Position numbers and translations under genes: made by a program
In this document: positions 44,801-55,017 of the stretch, in pieces
Layout: the number at the start of each line of letters is the position of its first letter
How positions within the stretch are numbered: the stretch's first letter is position 1
Source of the DNA: Pedobacter frigoris
Lineage (GTDB): Bacteria; Bacteroidota; Bacteroidia; Sphingobacteriales; Sphingobacteriaceae
Direction: 5' to 3'
Length of the DNA: 64,000 nt
Assembly (NCBI RefSeq): GCF_005116445.1
Contig: NZ_SWBQ01000005.1
Span: 124,001-188,000 of the forward strand
Notes under the pieces: generated by a model
Database searches by the model: none
Told to the model about the DNA's origin: nothing
Seen by the model: only the letters and a program-made list of their open reading frames with translations

Positions 44801-47800
44801 ATCCAACGCAAACAATTCCTGCCGCTACCGGAGGAACTACACCATACACCTATACTGCTTCTAACCTTCCTCCGGGATTGACATTTAATATTACAACACG
44901 TGAAATCAATGGTACACCAACCCAGGCCGGTACTTATACAATACCTGTTACCGCTACAGATGCTAATGGCAATACCATATCAAGAGATTATACAATTGTT
45001 GTAAGAAATCCTTTAGTCCTCCCTACGGCGGCTTTAGCTGACGGAACAGTAGGTAAAACTTATTTAACACAAACTATTCCTTCGGCTACAGGAGGTAATG
45101 GACCTTATGCCTATAGTGCCACCACAGGTTTGCCTCCGGGATTAACCTTTGATCCTTTAACCCGTCAGATTACAGGAACACCGACCCAAGTTGGAACATT
45201 CACTATTCCTGTGAAAGTCACAGATGCTGATGGTTCTACAGTTACTACTGACTATACGATCAAGGTTAGTGACCCACTATTACTTGCAGGAAAAATCCTT
45301 CCAGACGGAACTGTTGGAACTGTTTATACTACTCAAAATATTCCTGCAGCTACGGGAGGTACGGGGCCATATACATACCTGGCAACTAATTTGCCTCCGG
45401 GTTTGGCTTTCAATACGACTACGCGTGACATAACAGGTACACCTACACAGTCAGGTATTTTCAATGTCAGCGTTAAAGTTACGGATGCTGTTGGTGCAAG
45501 TGTTACACAAAATTATTCTATCAAAGTGAATGGAGTGTTGTCATTACCTACGGCTGTATTGCCAGACGGTCTTGTGGGTACTTCATATCCAGTACAAACT
45601 TTGCCAGCTGTATCCGGCGGCACTGCTCCATATACTTATACAGCTACAGGTTTACCTGCAGGGTTGAACTTTGATCCGGCAACACGTCAGATTACCGGTA
45701 CGCCAACAGTCGGAGGAAGTTATAATATTACCCTGAAAGCGACTGATAATAATGGATTGTCTACTACTACTGATTATTCTTTATTGGTTAATGTTGGTGC
45801 ACCAGTTGTAGCGGCGGCAACAACATGTAGCGGAACGACGGCTACGCTTTCGGTAAGCAATGCGGTTCCAGATGTTGTTTACAAATGGTATGGCGCCTCG
45901 GGAAATACAGTATTATTTACTGGAACTACATATACTACAGATGTATTGACATCAAACACGACATATTATGTTGAAGCTACATCAGGATCAGCTGTCAGCA
46001 GTCGTACCCAGGTTACAGTGAGTATCAATGCAGCTCCTGCGTTGGCTACAATAATTACAAATAATGAGACTATAAGTTCGGGTCAGACTGCTATGCTTCA
46101 GGCAGCTGCTGATGCGGGCAATACCATAAGGTGGTATGCTAATGCGACGGGTGGCGTAGCGTTAGGTACTGGAACATCATTTACTACACCAGCATTATCA
46201 GCTACAACAATTTATTATGTTGAAACACAAAATGCAGCAGGTTGTTTCAGCCTGTCGAGAGTACCTGTCACCGTTACAGTAACAAGTACTCCTGTAAATC
46301 CAAACTGTAATGCCGCTGTTGGTCAACAAAGTGGTATTGACGGTTTGTGCTTATTATGCACTGTTCAGACACCTGGAGGGTCGACAGATTCAGACCCGAA
46401 TACATTTACTAAAATCAACCTTGCCGTAGGTGTAGGTTCTACAGGATATCAGCGATTGATTTTTGCAAATGCCGGTGCGGCCACAGATAGTATTCGCTTA
46501 GACCTGGCGACGCCTGTTGGTTTAGCTGATATTGGTGTTTTAGGAGGAGTTACAGTGACTGTAATGAACGGATCAAATATTGTCGCAACTTATCCTTTGA
46601 ATTCAACCTTGCTTGATCTAAAACTGTTAAGTGGAAATAGGTTTAAAGCGACGCTTCCTGCCGGGGGCGTTTATGACCGTGTAGAAATCCGTTTTGGAGC
46701 TCTTGTTTCAGCATTAAGTAATTTAAGTATCTATGGTGCAGAAGTAATTTATCCAAATCCAACGGTTGCATCGACAGGTCAATCTATCTGCTCGGGTAGC
46801 GCAACAACATTAAATGCTACTGCAAATGGTGGTACAATATTAAAATGGTACTCATCACCAACAAGTACAACAGTTCTCGCAACAGGTGAAACTTTCACTA
46901 CTGGTGCATTAGCATCGACAACAACATATTATATAGAAGTAAGTAAAGGAACCTGTGCTAACTTACAAAGAGTTCCGGTAACAGTAACGGTTACTTCTAC
47001 GCCTTCTAATCCGGTAATAGCGGCTGTAGCTCCTGTTTGTGCAGGATCCACGGCTACACTGAATATCAATAGTCCTGTATCAGGTATAATTTATAATTGG
47101 TATGCTGATCCTACGACAGCTACTATCCTGGGTACCGGAACGAGTTACACAACAGCAGCATTGACATCAGATGCTACTTATTACGTGGAAGCTGTTGCTG
47201 GATCGTGTGTAAGTGCCGGACGTACGGCTGTTACGGTTACAGTAAATCCACTACCTGCAACTGTTGTAATTACCAGTAACAATGAAACAATCAGTTCCGG
47301 ACAAACGGCCACTTTATCCGCTACTCCAATCGCCGGAGCTACCATTAACTGGTATGCAGCTCCTACAGGAGGAGCAATTTTAGCTAACGGTACTACCTTC
47401 ACAACCCCTGCACTTACCGCTACTACAACTTATTATGCAGGTTCAGTTAATGCTTCAGGATGCCCAAGTGCAACCAGGACTCCGGTCACCGTAGTGGTAG
47501 TTGGAGGCCCAGTAAATCCTAACTGTAATGCCGCGATAAGTCAGCAAAGCGGCGTAGATGGAATATGCCTGCTATGTACTGTACAAAATGCCGGTAACTC
47601 TGTGGATGATAACTTAACTAATTATACAACGATTTCATTACCAGTTGGAGTTGGTGGTTCAGGATATCAAAGACTAATATTCGCGGGTACAGGAGCTGGA
47701 ACAGACAGTATCCGTTTAAATCTTGAGACCCCAACAGGCCTCGCTGATGTAGGTGTACTTGGAAGCATTCAGGTGAGAATAATGAATGGCAACACCGTTG

Positions 47801-50800
47801 TCAACACATATACACTTAGCTCATCGTTGCTTAATTTACGTTTGCTTACCGGTAACCGTTTTATAGCTACATTACCGGCAGGGGCTGTATATGATAGAGT
47901 GGAAGTAAGAGCGGCTGGACTGGTTTCAGCATTGATCAATCTGCGTATCTATGGTGCAGAAGTGATTTACCCTAATCCTACAGTTTCAGCTTCGGGACAA
48001 TTGATTTGTGCCGGGTCTGCTACGACACTTTCTGCAGCTGCGAATGGCGGAACGACCTTAAGATGGTATGCAGATGCGACAGGAGGAATGCCTTTAGCTA
48101 CAGGAGAGAATTTCACTACGCCAATCTTAACTGCAAATACAACCTATTACGTAGAAGTAAGTAAGGGAAGCTGCTCAAATCAATTGCGAGTTCCTGTTAA
48201 TGTTGCTGTAACCACTGCGCCGGCCGCTCCGGTTGTTGCGGCAGTAGCACCTGTTTGTTCAGGTTCTTCTACACCAATTTCGATAAGTAATCCTATCCCT
48301 GGAACAACATACAATTGGTATGCTGATCAAACTTCAGTGACACCTATTTTTTCCGGGACAACTTACACAACACCAGTATTAACTGCAAACACAACCTATT
48401 ACGTTGAGGCTGCAAATGGTACTTGTACCAGTGCTACGCGTACAGCGGTAGCGGTTACTGTTAATACTTTACCGGTATTACCACAGGTACAGGCTTCTGC
48501 AACTACCATAAATGCGGGTCAGACTGTTATACTAACAGCTTCGTCCACTGATCCAAATGTTACATTCAATTGGTATACGTCTCCTACGTCGACAATTCCA
48601 GTTTACTCAGGATCGACCTATGTAACACCGCCTTTAACAACTACAACGACTTATTACCTATCGGCCAGTTCAACTGTTACAGGTTGTTCATCTGCCAGCA
48701 GGGTACAGGTGACTATCAACGTGAATGGGGGAGGAAGTAATCCTGTACCGTGTGAAGCTCCGACTACTCAAGTTAATGGAGTTAACGGACTTGCAGTTCT
48801 TGCAGGTGTATTTAATCCTCAATTGGCAATTGATAACGACACTAAGACAGCTTCATCTCTGGTAATGCCGGTTGGCCTGTTGGGTGCTTCAGTTTATCAA
48901 CGCGTCGGTTTCGCCAATCCGTCCAATATCGGAGATACAATAAGGGTGTTGTTAACAGCTCCTGGTAAACTTCTTTCATTAGGCTTATTGTCAGAAATCA
49001 GAGTTGGTACTTATAACAATAATGTAAGCAACAATGACGGTCTTGCAATAAATAATCCTTTGATCCGTCTCGAATTACTGAGTGGAAATACAGAAGCTCT
49101 TATTTCTTTCGTGCCAACCCAGATCTTTAATCAGGTTGAAGTTAGCATCAACGACGGACTTGCAGGCTTATTAAAAACAGTAGATCTGAACTATGTACAA
49201 CGTTTAGCTGTAGCTCCTAAAGTAGTTTCTGCAAATGTAACTGCGTGCGAAACTCAGACTGCGCTTTTAAGTGTACAAAGTCCAAATCCCGGAATTACTT
49301 ATAAATGGTATGATGCAACGGGCAACTACCTTGCAGATGGTACAACCTTTACTACTCCGGCATTGACAACAAATACAAGATTCTTTGTAGAGGCAAATAC
49401 TGCTTCAGGATGTACAAGCTACAGAACGGCAGTTAATGTAACTGTTACACCTAAACCTCTGCCTCCGGTATTGGTATCACCTACAGTTAACGCCTGTGCG
49501 GGAACTGATGTGATCCTGTCAGTGAGCAACCCCCTTGTTGGAATCACTTACAAATGGTATGATAACAACGGAGTATATCAGGCCGATGGAGCAACGTTCA
49601 CAATTACTGGCATCACCGGTACTGTAAGTTATCTCGTAGAGGCTGTAAATTCTTGTAGTGTAGCATCTTCAAGAACTACTGCTACAATCAACGTAGGTAT
49701 CATTGATAAACCCGTAGTAACTCCTGCTTCGGTTACCGTAAGATCAGGTTCTCCAGCTGTGTTGACAGCGACATCAAGCACAGTGGGGGCCACATTCAGA
49801 TGGTATGATAGTTCGACGTCTACAACGGTACTGTCTACAGACGCACGTTATGAAACAGCTCCGTTAATTAACAACGGTGCCTCACCATTAACCATCACTT
49901 ATTACGTTGAGGCTTTTGTTTCGGGAGGCTGTACATCAGCTCGTACTTCAGTTGATGTAATTGTAATTCCTAATGGCACACCGACTGACGTGCCTTGCGA
50001 GGCCGCTATTAATCAGGTGAGAAGTGGGGTTGATGGTATTGCATTGCTAACAGGAGTATTTAATCCACAACTTGCGGTTGACAATAATGTTGAAAGTGCT
50101 TCTTCATTGGTAATGCCTGTAGGTGTATTAGGTGCTTCAGTTTATCAACACATTGGATTTACAGGACTTTCCAAAATTGGTGATACCGTAAAAGTACGTA
50201 TCAGCTCCCCTGGAAAACTACTTTCATTGGCCGTATTACCTTCTATAGAATTAACAACTTATAACGGATCAACCAGCAACAATGATGCGGTCGTTGCTAG
50301 CAGTCCATTAATCAATTTAGAATTATTTAGTGATAACAGCGGAGCAATTTTATCTTTTGTACCTCAAAAAGAATTTGATGGTGTTGAACTAAGATTAAGA
50401 TCAGGTCTTGCAGCAGTATTGACCACGGTAGACTTTAATTATGCACAACGTGTAATTGCACATCCGATTGTAGAAAGTACTTCAGCTAGTGTTTGTGCCG
50501 GTTCTTCAGCTACTTTAGCAGTGAAGAATCCTGCATCAAGCGGTATAACCTATAAATGGTACAGAGGAACAACTTACCTGGCAGACGGAGCTACAATTTC
50601 TACCGATCCAGGGTTGGCAGCAGGAACATATGATTATTTTGTTTCGGCAAACCGCAATGGATGCGAAAGTGTAAAAACCAAAGTTGTGGTAACTATACTA
50701 GCCGCACCTGATGCGCCGGAAGCTAATGCAAACCCGCTTACAACATGCCCAAATACTCCTGTTAATTTGAGTGTTAAAGCTGTTACTGGCGTGTCATTTA

Positions 50801-53800
50801 ACTGGTATACCGCAGCGGTAGGTGGAAATCTTTTAGCTGCTAATACAAATACCTATACAACACCTGCAAGTTTGGGCGGTGGCATTCATGATTTCTATGT
50901 AGGCGCTGTTAATAGTAATTCTTGTGGCAACACAACCGGACGAACTAAAATTACACTTACAGTTAATCCTACTGCGGTTGCTGCAGACGTTACAGTTAAC
51001 GGAGCTGGTGCACCATTCTGTGCAGGAACAAAAGCTACTTTGAAAGCAACAAGTACTACCGTTACCGCTCCAGTATTTACCTGGTACACCGATCCTTCAC
51101 TTACGAATGCAGTATTTACAGGAGATACATTTGTGACCGATGCATTGACTGGAACGACAACTTACTATGTAACTGTAAGGGGCACAAATAAATGCGCGAA
51201 TGCTGCGGCCGATGCAAAAGTGGTGACCTTAATAGTCAATCCTCCTGCGACAGCAGCTGATCTGGATGTGACGGGTGCGGGTTCGCCATTCTGTTCAGGT
51301 ACTACCGCTGTACTGACTGCTACAACCAGCACAATTATAAACCCTGTATTCACCTGGTATACTGATGCTGCTTTAACAAACGCAGTATTTACCGGAGATA
51401 AGTTTACAACACCAATGCTTACAGCAAGCATAACTTATTATGTGACAGTAAAAGGAGATAACAAATGTGAAAATCTTGCCTCAAATGGAGAAGTAGTTTC
51501 ATTAATTGTGAATCCTCCGGCGCAAGCTTCAGACATTAGTGTAACTGGTGCGGATGCTCCATTCTGTGCAGGAAATACAGCTAGCCTGGTTGCTACAACA
51601 ACTACAGTAACAAATCCGGTATTCACATGGTATAGTGATGCCAATCTAACAGTTGTTGTTTCTAATTCATCATCATTCACCACCCCGGCGCTTACTGCAA
51701 CCACTACATATTATGTTACAGTAAGAGGATTGAATAAATGTGAGAATACAGCTGCCACAGCTAAAATTGTTACCGTTACAGTTAATCCTCCTGCTTTGGC
51801 CAGTGATATAAATGTCACAGGCGCAGGCACGCCACTTTGTGCAGGAGCCTCAGCTACCTTAACAGCGAGTAGTGTAACGGTTACGAATCCGGTGTTTAAC
51901 TGGTACAGTGATCCGGCTCTTGCGAACGCAGTTTGGACAGGGCCAATATTCAATACCGGTGCACTTAATGCCACAACTAATTATTATGTTACGGTTTCAG
52001 GCTCAAACAGATGTGCGAATACAGCAGCTAATGCCAGGGTAGTAACGGTAACCATAAATCCTCCAGCTTTGGCTTCGGATATAAATGTTACAGGAGCAAG
52101 CACACCATTATGTGCAGGTACGACAGCTACCTTAACAGCTAGCAGTACTACCGTAATTAATCCAATATTTACCTGGTACAGTGATCCGGCGCTTACAAAT
52201 GCTGTTTGGACGGGAAGTGTGTTCAATACTCCTCCAATCACCGTGACCACAAACTATTATGTAACAGTCAGAGGGGCCAACAAGTGTGAAAATACAGCAG
52301 CCAATGCCAGAGTGGTTACACTAACAGTAAACCCGCCAGCATTAGCATCTGATATCGCCGTTTCAGGAGCAAATCCGCTGTGCGCCGGTGGATCGGCCAC
52401 CCTAACGGCCAGCAGTACAACTGTTACGAATTCAGTATTCACCTGGTATACAGATGCAGCCTTAACTAATGCAGTATCGACCGGAGCAATATTTAACACA
52501 CCGGTGCTAAATGCAACGACAACGTATTATGTAACTGTAAGCGGTGCTAATAAATGTGCAAATACAGCAGCGACAGCAAGAGTTGTTACGATTACAGTTA
52601 ACCCGCTACCAGTTACCCCGGTAATTGCTGCTACCGGAACGAATATCTGCAGTGGCGAGTCTACTGTATTAACAGTTCAAAATGCACAAGCGGGTGTGTC
52701 TTATATGTGGTATGATGTTGCTAATGGTGGAACTTCTATATTCACGGGTACTCAGTTTACAACCGGAATATTAAATACAAATACAGATTTCTATGTAGTT
52801 GCAGTAAGTGCCTCGGGATGTGGAAATGCTACCGGAAGAGTTAAATCAACTGTAACAGTTTCTCCAAAACCGCTTGTTCCAACGGTCGCTTCTTCGTCTG
52901 TAAGTATTTGTTCAGGTAGTGCTGCAGTATTGATTGTGTCAAATCCTCAAACAGGAGTAACTTACAAATGGTATACAGCTGCTACGAATGGAACTGAGCT
53001 TGCATCAGGTACCAGCTTTACAACACCTGGTATTACAATTCCTACAGTATATTATGTAGGTGCCTCTACAGCAACATGTACAAGTACAAGCCGCACGGCA
53101 GTTACGGTAACTCCGACAGCCATTCCGGTACCACCAGCATCTGTATCTGGAGCTTCCGGACCACTGTGCTCGGGCTCAACTACAGTACTGACAGTAAACA
53201 ATCCTGATGCTGCGCTTACTTATCGTTGGTACAGTACTGCAACTGGAGGTACAGCATTGTCTAGCGGGACATCATTTACTACACCAGGATTGACGGCGAC
53301 AACCACGTATTATGTTGAGGCTTCCAATACGCTTACTACTTGTACCAGTACAACACGTACTCCAGTAGTTGTAACAGTTCTTTCTAAACTGGATGCTCCG
53401 GTAGTGTCAGTTCAGTCAGCTACATCTACCAGCATTACGTTCCAATGGAATGTTGTTGCAGGAGCTACGGGTTATGAAATTTCTCTTGATAATGGTTTGA
53501 CTTGGATAGCGCCTACTTCAGGCACGACATACCTTGCTGCCGGTCTGCAGCCAGATCAAAGTGTAACCATCAGGGTGAGGGCAAAAGGACAATTGGATTG
53601 CCAGTTAAGTGATGCGACATCATTAACAGCGAAGAGCGAAAATCCTTTGGGCAACACTGTTTTTGTTCCAAACACATTTACACCAAATAATGACGGAAAG
53701 AATGATGTATTCCTTGTATACGGAAATACGATTGCCAAAATGAAACTGCGTGTCTACAACCAATGGGGACAGTTCATATATGAGTCATTAAGTATTCAGA

Positions 53801-53925
53801 ATGGATGGGACGGAACATATAAAGGTGACATGCAGCCGAATGGTGTATATGTTTACTACCTGGATGTTGAATTTAATGATGGTACAAAAACAACTAAGAA
53901 AGGTACAATAACATTATTAAGATAG
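41812..53925 (+). CDS. 4037-residue T9SS surface adhesin
   Basis: Signal peptide to about residue 33 (SKSYAQS). The body has: an N-terminal domain (42000-43000), several Ig_7-like modules (KWYxxxxGGxxLATG... TTTYYVE), five He_PIG-type Ig repeats (44484-45792, about 88 residues each), three copies of an NCNAAISQQSG...GDSIRL module (about 43790, 46300, 47520), two PCEAxxxQ-type modules (48745, 49990), six 91-residue tandem repeats (50981-52610), a fibronectin-III-like domain (KLDAPVVSVQSATSTSITFQW) and a C-terminal type B sorting domain (VFVPNTFTPNNDGKND). So it is exported by the T9SS. It heads an operon with PorP/SprF and OmpA-type genes and probably mediates adhesion or gliding. It is among the larger T9SS cargo proteins. 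Confidence 0.9.
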   Translation: MKWTSTLPGNFKRSVVILIYLLAITLIGSKSYAQSRIYATQEVHTGPYTGLGCGFLGLGACNIATVNNPANALTSDNSTYTRIISNAGLALGLASFQGELELKFPSTVAAGKTSYIRINVANPDLLNTLLGGNLGNVLTNVVGSVVLGNRYFEAGARMGTGSANNVISGNSSNPFSTENIKLIKDANGYYYIAITPTAAYDRVYIKDFTNAVLGLGANSYTDVYYAFHGDGTNPCAQAFATSYEGTGLTVDLLGLSKAGITNMERTIDADPNNYSEISLGALGVAGTISQNIYFETLSNAGDEFNVKIQAAPALLNAGLLNNVTLTAYSGATEVYTGNLSTLLDLDLLGLLNSGQPAAVPFAPGVPFDRVKVTLSSLLNASLTQTFNLYSVARSAARPTFIAPASNTVNRCSGSTADLTATTNALNELRWYDVATGGTALATVPSTGTFTTPSLTANKTYYVSARTIGCTEESLRVPVNVVITPIPLSPAVSTVAQICSGSTAILSINTPTVGNTYRWYTDATGGTLLSTGNSYTTSALTATTTFYAEAATGTCVSSSRTAVVVTVNGLPNVPVVTTANETISAGQSATLAATADAGSTIKWYALSAGGAAIATGSTFTTPILNATTTYYVGTENASGCSSATRVPVTVTVTNGPANPNCNAAISQQSGIEGICLACSIVDAGNSTDADLNNFTRINLAVGVGAVGYQRLLFASQGSATDSIRLDLETPTGLADVGVLGGITVRVMNGTNVVATYPLNSSLLNLRLINGNRFKVTLPAGGVYDRVEVRFGALVSALSNLNIYGAEIIYPNPTVASTGLFACSGSTTTLNASANGGTTLKWYAASTGGAALATGETFTTDALSGTTTYYIEVSKGTCANAKRVPVTVTVNPAITFATTTLSNATVSSSYSRQINPATGGTPGFTYTLAPGSILPSGLTLSSTGAIGGTPSTAVSNAAFSIVATDSKGCSAITAFTLNVTPALGLPAAVLPDGVVGVVYPTQTIPAATGGTTPYTYTASNLPPGLTFNITTREINGTPTQAGTYTIPVTATDANGNTISRDYTIVVRNPLVLPTAALADGTVGKTYLTQTIPSATGGNGPYAYSATTGLPPGLTFDPLTRQITGTPTQVGTFTIPVKVTDADGSTVTTDYTIKVSDPLLLAGKILPDGTVGTVYTTQNIPAATGGTGPYTYLATNLPPGLAFNTTTRDITGTPTQSGIFNVSVKVTDAVGASVTQNYSIKVNGVLSLPTAVLPDGLVGTSYPVQTLPAVSGGTAPYTYTATGLPAGLNFDPATRQITGTPTVGGSYNITLKATDNNGLSTTTDYSLLVNVGAPVVAAATTCSGTTATLSVSNAVPDVVYKWYGASGNTVLFTGTTYTTDVLTSNTTYYVEATSGSAVSSRTQVTVSINAAPALATIITNNETISSGQTAMLQAAADAGNTIRWYANATGGVALGTGTSFTTPALSATTIYYVETQNAAGCFSLSRVPVTVTVTSTPVNPNCNAAVGQQSGIDGLCLLCTVQTPGGSTDSDPNTFTKINLAVGVGSTGYQRLIFANAGAATDSIRLDLATPVGLADIGVLGGVTVTVMNGSNIVATYPLNSTLLDLKLLSGNRFKATLPAGGVYDRVEIRFGALVSALSNLSIYGAEVIYPNPTVASTGQSICSGSATTLNATANGGTILKWYSSPTSTTVLATGETFTTGALASTTTYYIEVSKGTCANLQRVPVTVTVTSTPSNPVIAAVAPVCAGSTATLNINSPVSGIIYNWYADPTTATILGTGTSYTTAALTSDATYYVEAVAGSCVSAGRTAVTVTVNPLPATVVITSNNETISSGQTATLSATPIAGATINWYAAPTGGAILANGTTFTTPALTATTTYYAGSVNASGCPSATRTPVTVVVVGGPVNPNCNAAISQQSGVDGICLLCTVQNAGNSVDDNLTNYTTISLPVGVGGSGYQRLIFAGTGAGTDSIRLNLETPTGLADVGVLGSIQVRIMNGNTVVNTYTLSSSLLNLRLLTGNRFIATLPAGAVYDRVEVRAAGLVSALINLRIYGAEVIYPNPTVSASGQLICAGSATTLSAAANGGTTLRWYADATGGMPLATGENFTTPILTANTTYYVEVSKGSCSNQLRVPVNVAVTTAPAAPVVAAVAPVCSGSSTPISISNPIPGTTYNWYADQTSVTPIFSGTTYTTPVLTANTTYYVEAANGTCTSATRTAVAVTVNTLPVLPQVQASATTINAGQTVILTASSTDPNVTFNWYTSPTSTIPVYSGSTYVTPPLTTTTTYYLSASSTVTGCSSASRVQVTINVNGGGSNPVPCEAPTTQVNGVNGLAVLAGVFNPQLAIDNDTKTASSLVMPVGLLGASVYQRVGFANPSNIGDTIRVLLTAPGKLLSLGLLSEIRVGTYNNNVSNNDGLAINNPLIRLELLSGNTEALISFVPTQIFNQVEVSINDGLAGLLKTVDLNYVQRLAVAPKVVSANVTACETQTALLSVQSPNPGITYKWYDATGNYLADGTTFTTPALTTNTRFFVEANTASGCTSYRTAVNVTVTPKPLPPVLVSPTVNACAGTDVILSVSNPLVGITYKWYDNNGVYQADGATFTITGITGTVSYLVEAVNSCSVASSRTTATINVGIIDKPVVTPASVTVRSGSPAVLTATSSTVGATFRWYDSSTSTTVLSTDARYETAPLINNGASPLTITYYVEAFVSGGCTSARTSVDVIVIPNGTPTDVPCEAAINQVRSGVDGIALLTGVFNPQLAVDNNVESASSLVMPVGVLGASVYQHIGFTGLSKIGDTVKVRISSPGKLLSLAVLPSIELTTYNGSTSNNDAVVASSPLINLELFSDNSGAILSFVPQKEFDGVELRLRSGLAAVLTTVDFNYAQRVIAHPIVESTSASVCAGSSATLAVKNPASSGITYKWYRGTTYLADGATISTDPGLAAGTYDYFVSANRNGCESVKTKVVVTILAAPDAPEANANPLTTCPNTPVNLSVKAVTGVSFNWYTAAVGGNLLAANTNTYTTPASLGGGIHDFYVGAVNSNSCGNTTGRTKITLTVNPTAVAADVTVNGAGAPFCAGTKATLKATSTTVTAPVFTWYTDPSLTNAVFTGDTFVTDALTGTTTYYVTVRGTNKCANAAADAKVVTLIVNPPATAADLDVTGAGSPFCSGTTAVLTATTSTIINPVFTWYTDAALTNAVFTGDKFTTPMLTASITYYVTVKGDNKCENLASNGEVVSLIVNPPAQASDISVTGADAPFCAGNTASLVATTTTVTNPVFTWYSDANLTVVVSNSSSFTTPALTATTTYYVTVRGLNKCENTAATAKIVTVTVNPPALASDINVTGAGTPLCAGASATLTASSVTVTNPVFNWYSDPALANAVWTGPIFNTGALNATTNYYVTVSGSNRCANTAANARVVTVTINPPALASDINVTGASTPLCAGTTATLTASSTTVINPIFTWYSDPALTNAVWTGSVFNTPPITVTTNYYVTVRGANKCENTAANARVVTLTVNPPALASDIAVSGANPLCAGGSATLTASSTTVTNSVFTWYTDAALTNAVSTGAIFNTPVLNATTTYYVTVSGANKCANTAATARVVTITVNPLPVTPVIAATGTNICSGESTVLTVQNAQAGVSYMWYDVANGGTSIFTGTQFTTGILNTNTDFYVVAVSASGCGNATGRVKSTVTVSPKPLVPTVASSSVSICSGSAAVLIVSNPQTGVTYKWYTAATNGTELASGTSFTTPGITIPTVYYVGASTATCTSTSRTAVTVTPTAIPVPPASVSGASGPLCSGSTTVLTVNNPDAALTYRWYSTATGGTALSSGTSFTTPGLTATTTYYVEASNTLTTCTSTTRTPVVVTVLSKLDAPVVSVQSATSTSITFQWNVVAGATGYEISLDNGLTWIAPTSGTTYLAAGLQPDQSVTIRVRAKGQLDCQLSDATSLTAKSENPLGNTVFVPNTFTPNNDGKNDVFLVYGNTIAKMKLRVYNQWGQFIYESLSIQNGWDGTYKGDMQPNGVYVYYLDVEFNDGTKTTKKGTITLLR
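44484..45792 (+). repeat. five He_PIG-type Ig repeats in the giant adhesin
   Basis: Starts near 44484, 44752, 45013, 45277 and 45538, about 262 bases each (consensus PDGTVGTVYxTQxIPAATGG, GLTFNxxTRxIxGTPTQ). DNA differs between copies, so they are old compared with the 273-bp set. Confidence 0.75.
50981..52610 (+). repeat. six tandem 273-bp repeats in the giant adhesin
   Basis: Each copy codes for about 91 residues (VTGAGxPxCAG, VFTWYTDxALTNAVxTG, TTYYVTVxGxNKCxNTAA, VNPPA). Two Cys per copy are conserved and could form disulphides. The copies are similar but not identical. Confidence 0.85.
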
Positions 53926-53982
53926 AAGATGAGTCCAGTTAATATGAACTATTTACCTAAAACCTCGAAAAACAAATTTGTT

Positions 53983-54978
53983 ATGAAGAAACTAATAAAA
54001 ATACTGGCAATAGGAGCATTTTTAAGTTTGGGAGCCGTAAGGGTTACAGCCCAGATCGATCCTCACTTCTCACAATACTATGCACACCCTTTGTGGTTAA
54101 ACCCTGCATTGACAGGAGTAACAGATGGAGAGTACAGAGTTTCACTCAACGCGAAGCAGCAGTGGGGATCAATTTCAAACTCATTTTTAACTGGTGGTGC
54201 GTCATTCGACATGGCACCGGTTAAAAACCTCGCTTTTGGTGCGATGGTCTTGAATCAAAATGCAGGAGATATTAGTTACAATCATCTAAGTGCACTGGTT
54301 TCAGGAGCATACAGGATCCATTTTGGAAGAGCTGGTTTAAATATGATTAATTTTGGACTACAAGCAGGTATCCTTAATAAGAGTTTTGATCCTTCAAAGA
54401 TTACATTGGGCTCTCAGTTTAACCCCATTACAGGATATGATCCTAATTTCGGTATCAATGAATCATTCGCATCTTCTAATACGCTGGTTCCGGACGTAAA
54501 TGCCGGAGTAATGTTTTTTGATGGAAATCCTGATCAAAGAATAAATACATTCGGCGGTGTAATGGCCGGGCATATTACGAGGCCGGTAGATAAGTTTCTG
54601 GGCAACAGCGTGAGAATGCCCATAAGGTATGCTGCTCATGGTGGTGCAAGGGTAAGAGTTTCAGAGGTACTTGATATCACTCCTAATATGTTGTATATGA
54701 AACAAGGTAATGCACAAGAGATTGCCGTAGGTGCTTATGCACAGCTGATGCTAAATCAGGAATCAGATTTACTTTTTGGTTCAAATTACCGCGTTGATGA
54801 TTCCGCTATTGCATTTTTCGGCTTACATCTGAAGAACATGGTGTTTGGATTGAGCTACGACTTCAATACATCGAGTTTGAATCGTGCCACAAGAAGTCAG
54901 GGTGGATTAGAACTCTCTGTTTCCTTTACAAGCAGAAAAGGAATTATAGGTCCGAACTTCTTTTGCCCACGATTGTAA
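53983..54978 (+). CDS. PorP/SprF family T9SS outer-membrane protein
   Basis: A 331-residue beta-barrel protein with a signal peptide (VRVTAQ) and the hallmark IDPHFSQYYAHPLWLNPALTGV. The start is set at 53983 (MKKLIKILAI); the in-frame ATG at 53929 would add 18 non-signal-like residues. It begins within 60 bases of the adhesin stop and precedes the OmpA-type gene, the second adhesin-SprF-OmpA operon in this window. It is the likely dedicated exporter of the 4037-residue adhesin. Confidence 0.9.
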   Translation: MKKLIKILAIGAFLSLGAVRVTAQIDPHFSQYYAHPLWLNPALTGVTDGEYRVSLNAKQQWGSISNSFLTGGASFDMAPVKNLAFGAMVLNQNAGDISYNHLSALVSGAYRIHFGRAGLNMINFGLQAGILNKSFDPSKITLGSQFNPITGYDPNFGINESFASSNTLVPDVNAGVMFFDGNPDQRINTFGGVMAGHITRPVDKFLGNSVRMPIRYAAHGGARVRVSEVLDITPNMLYMKQGNAQEIAVGAYAQLMLNQESDLLFGSNYRVDDSAIAFFGLHLKNMVFGLSYDFNTSSLNRATRSQGGLELSVSFTSRKGIIGPNFFCPRL

Positions 54979-55017
54979 CTAACGAATAGAATAATAGAAA
55001 AACATAATTTCATACAG

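Noticed and set aside
51165..52499. A series of 80-88 codon antisense frames at 273-base spacing
   Set aside because: They mirror the six tandem repeats of the giant adhesin and have no independent support.
50981..52610. Regularly spaced repeats considered as a CRISPR-like array
   Set aside because: The repeats are 273-bp protein-coding units in frame with no short direct repeats and unique spacers.
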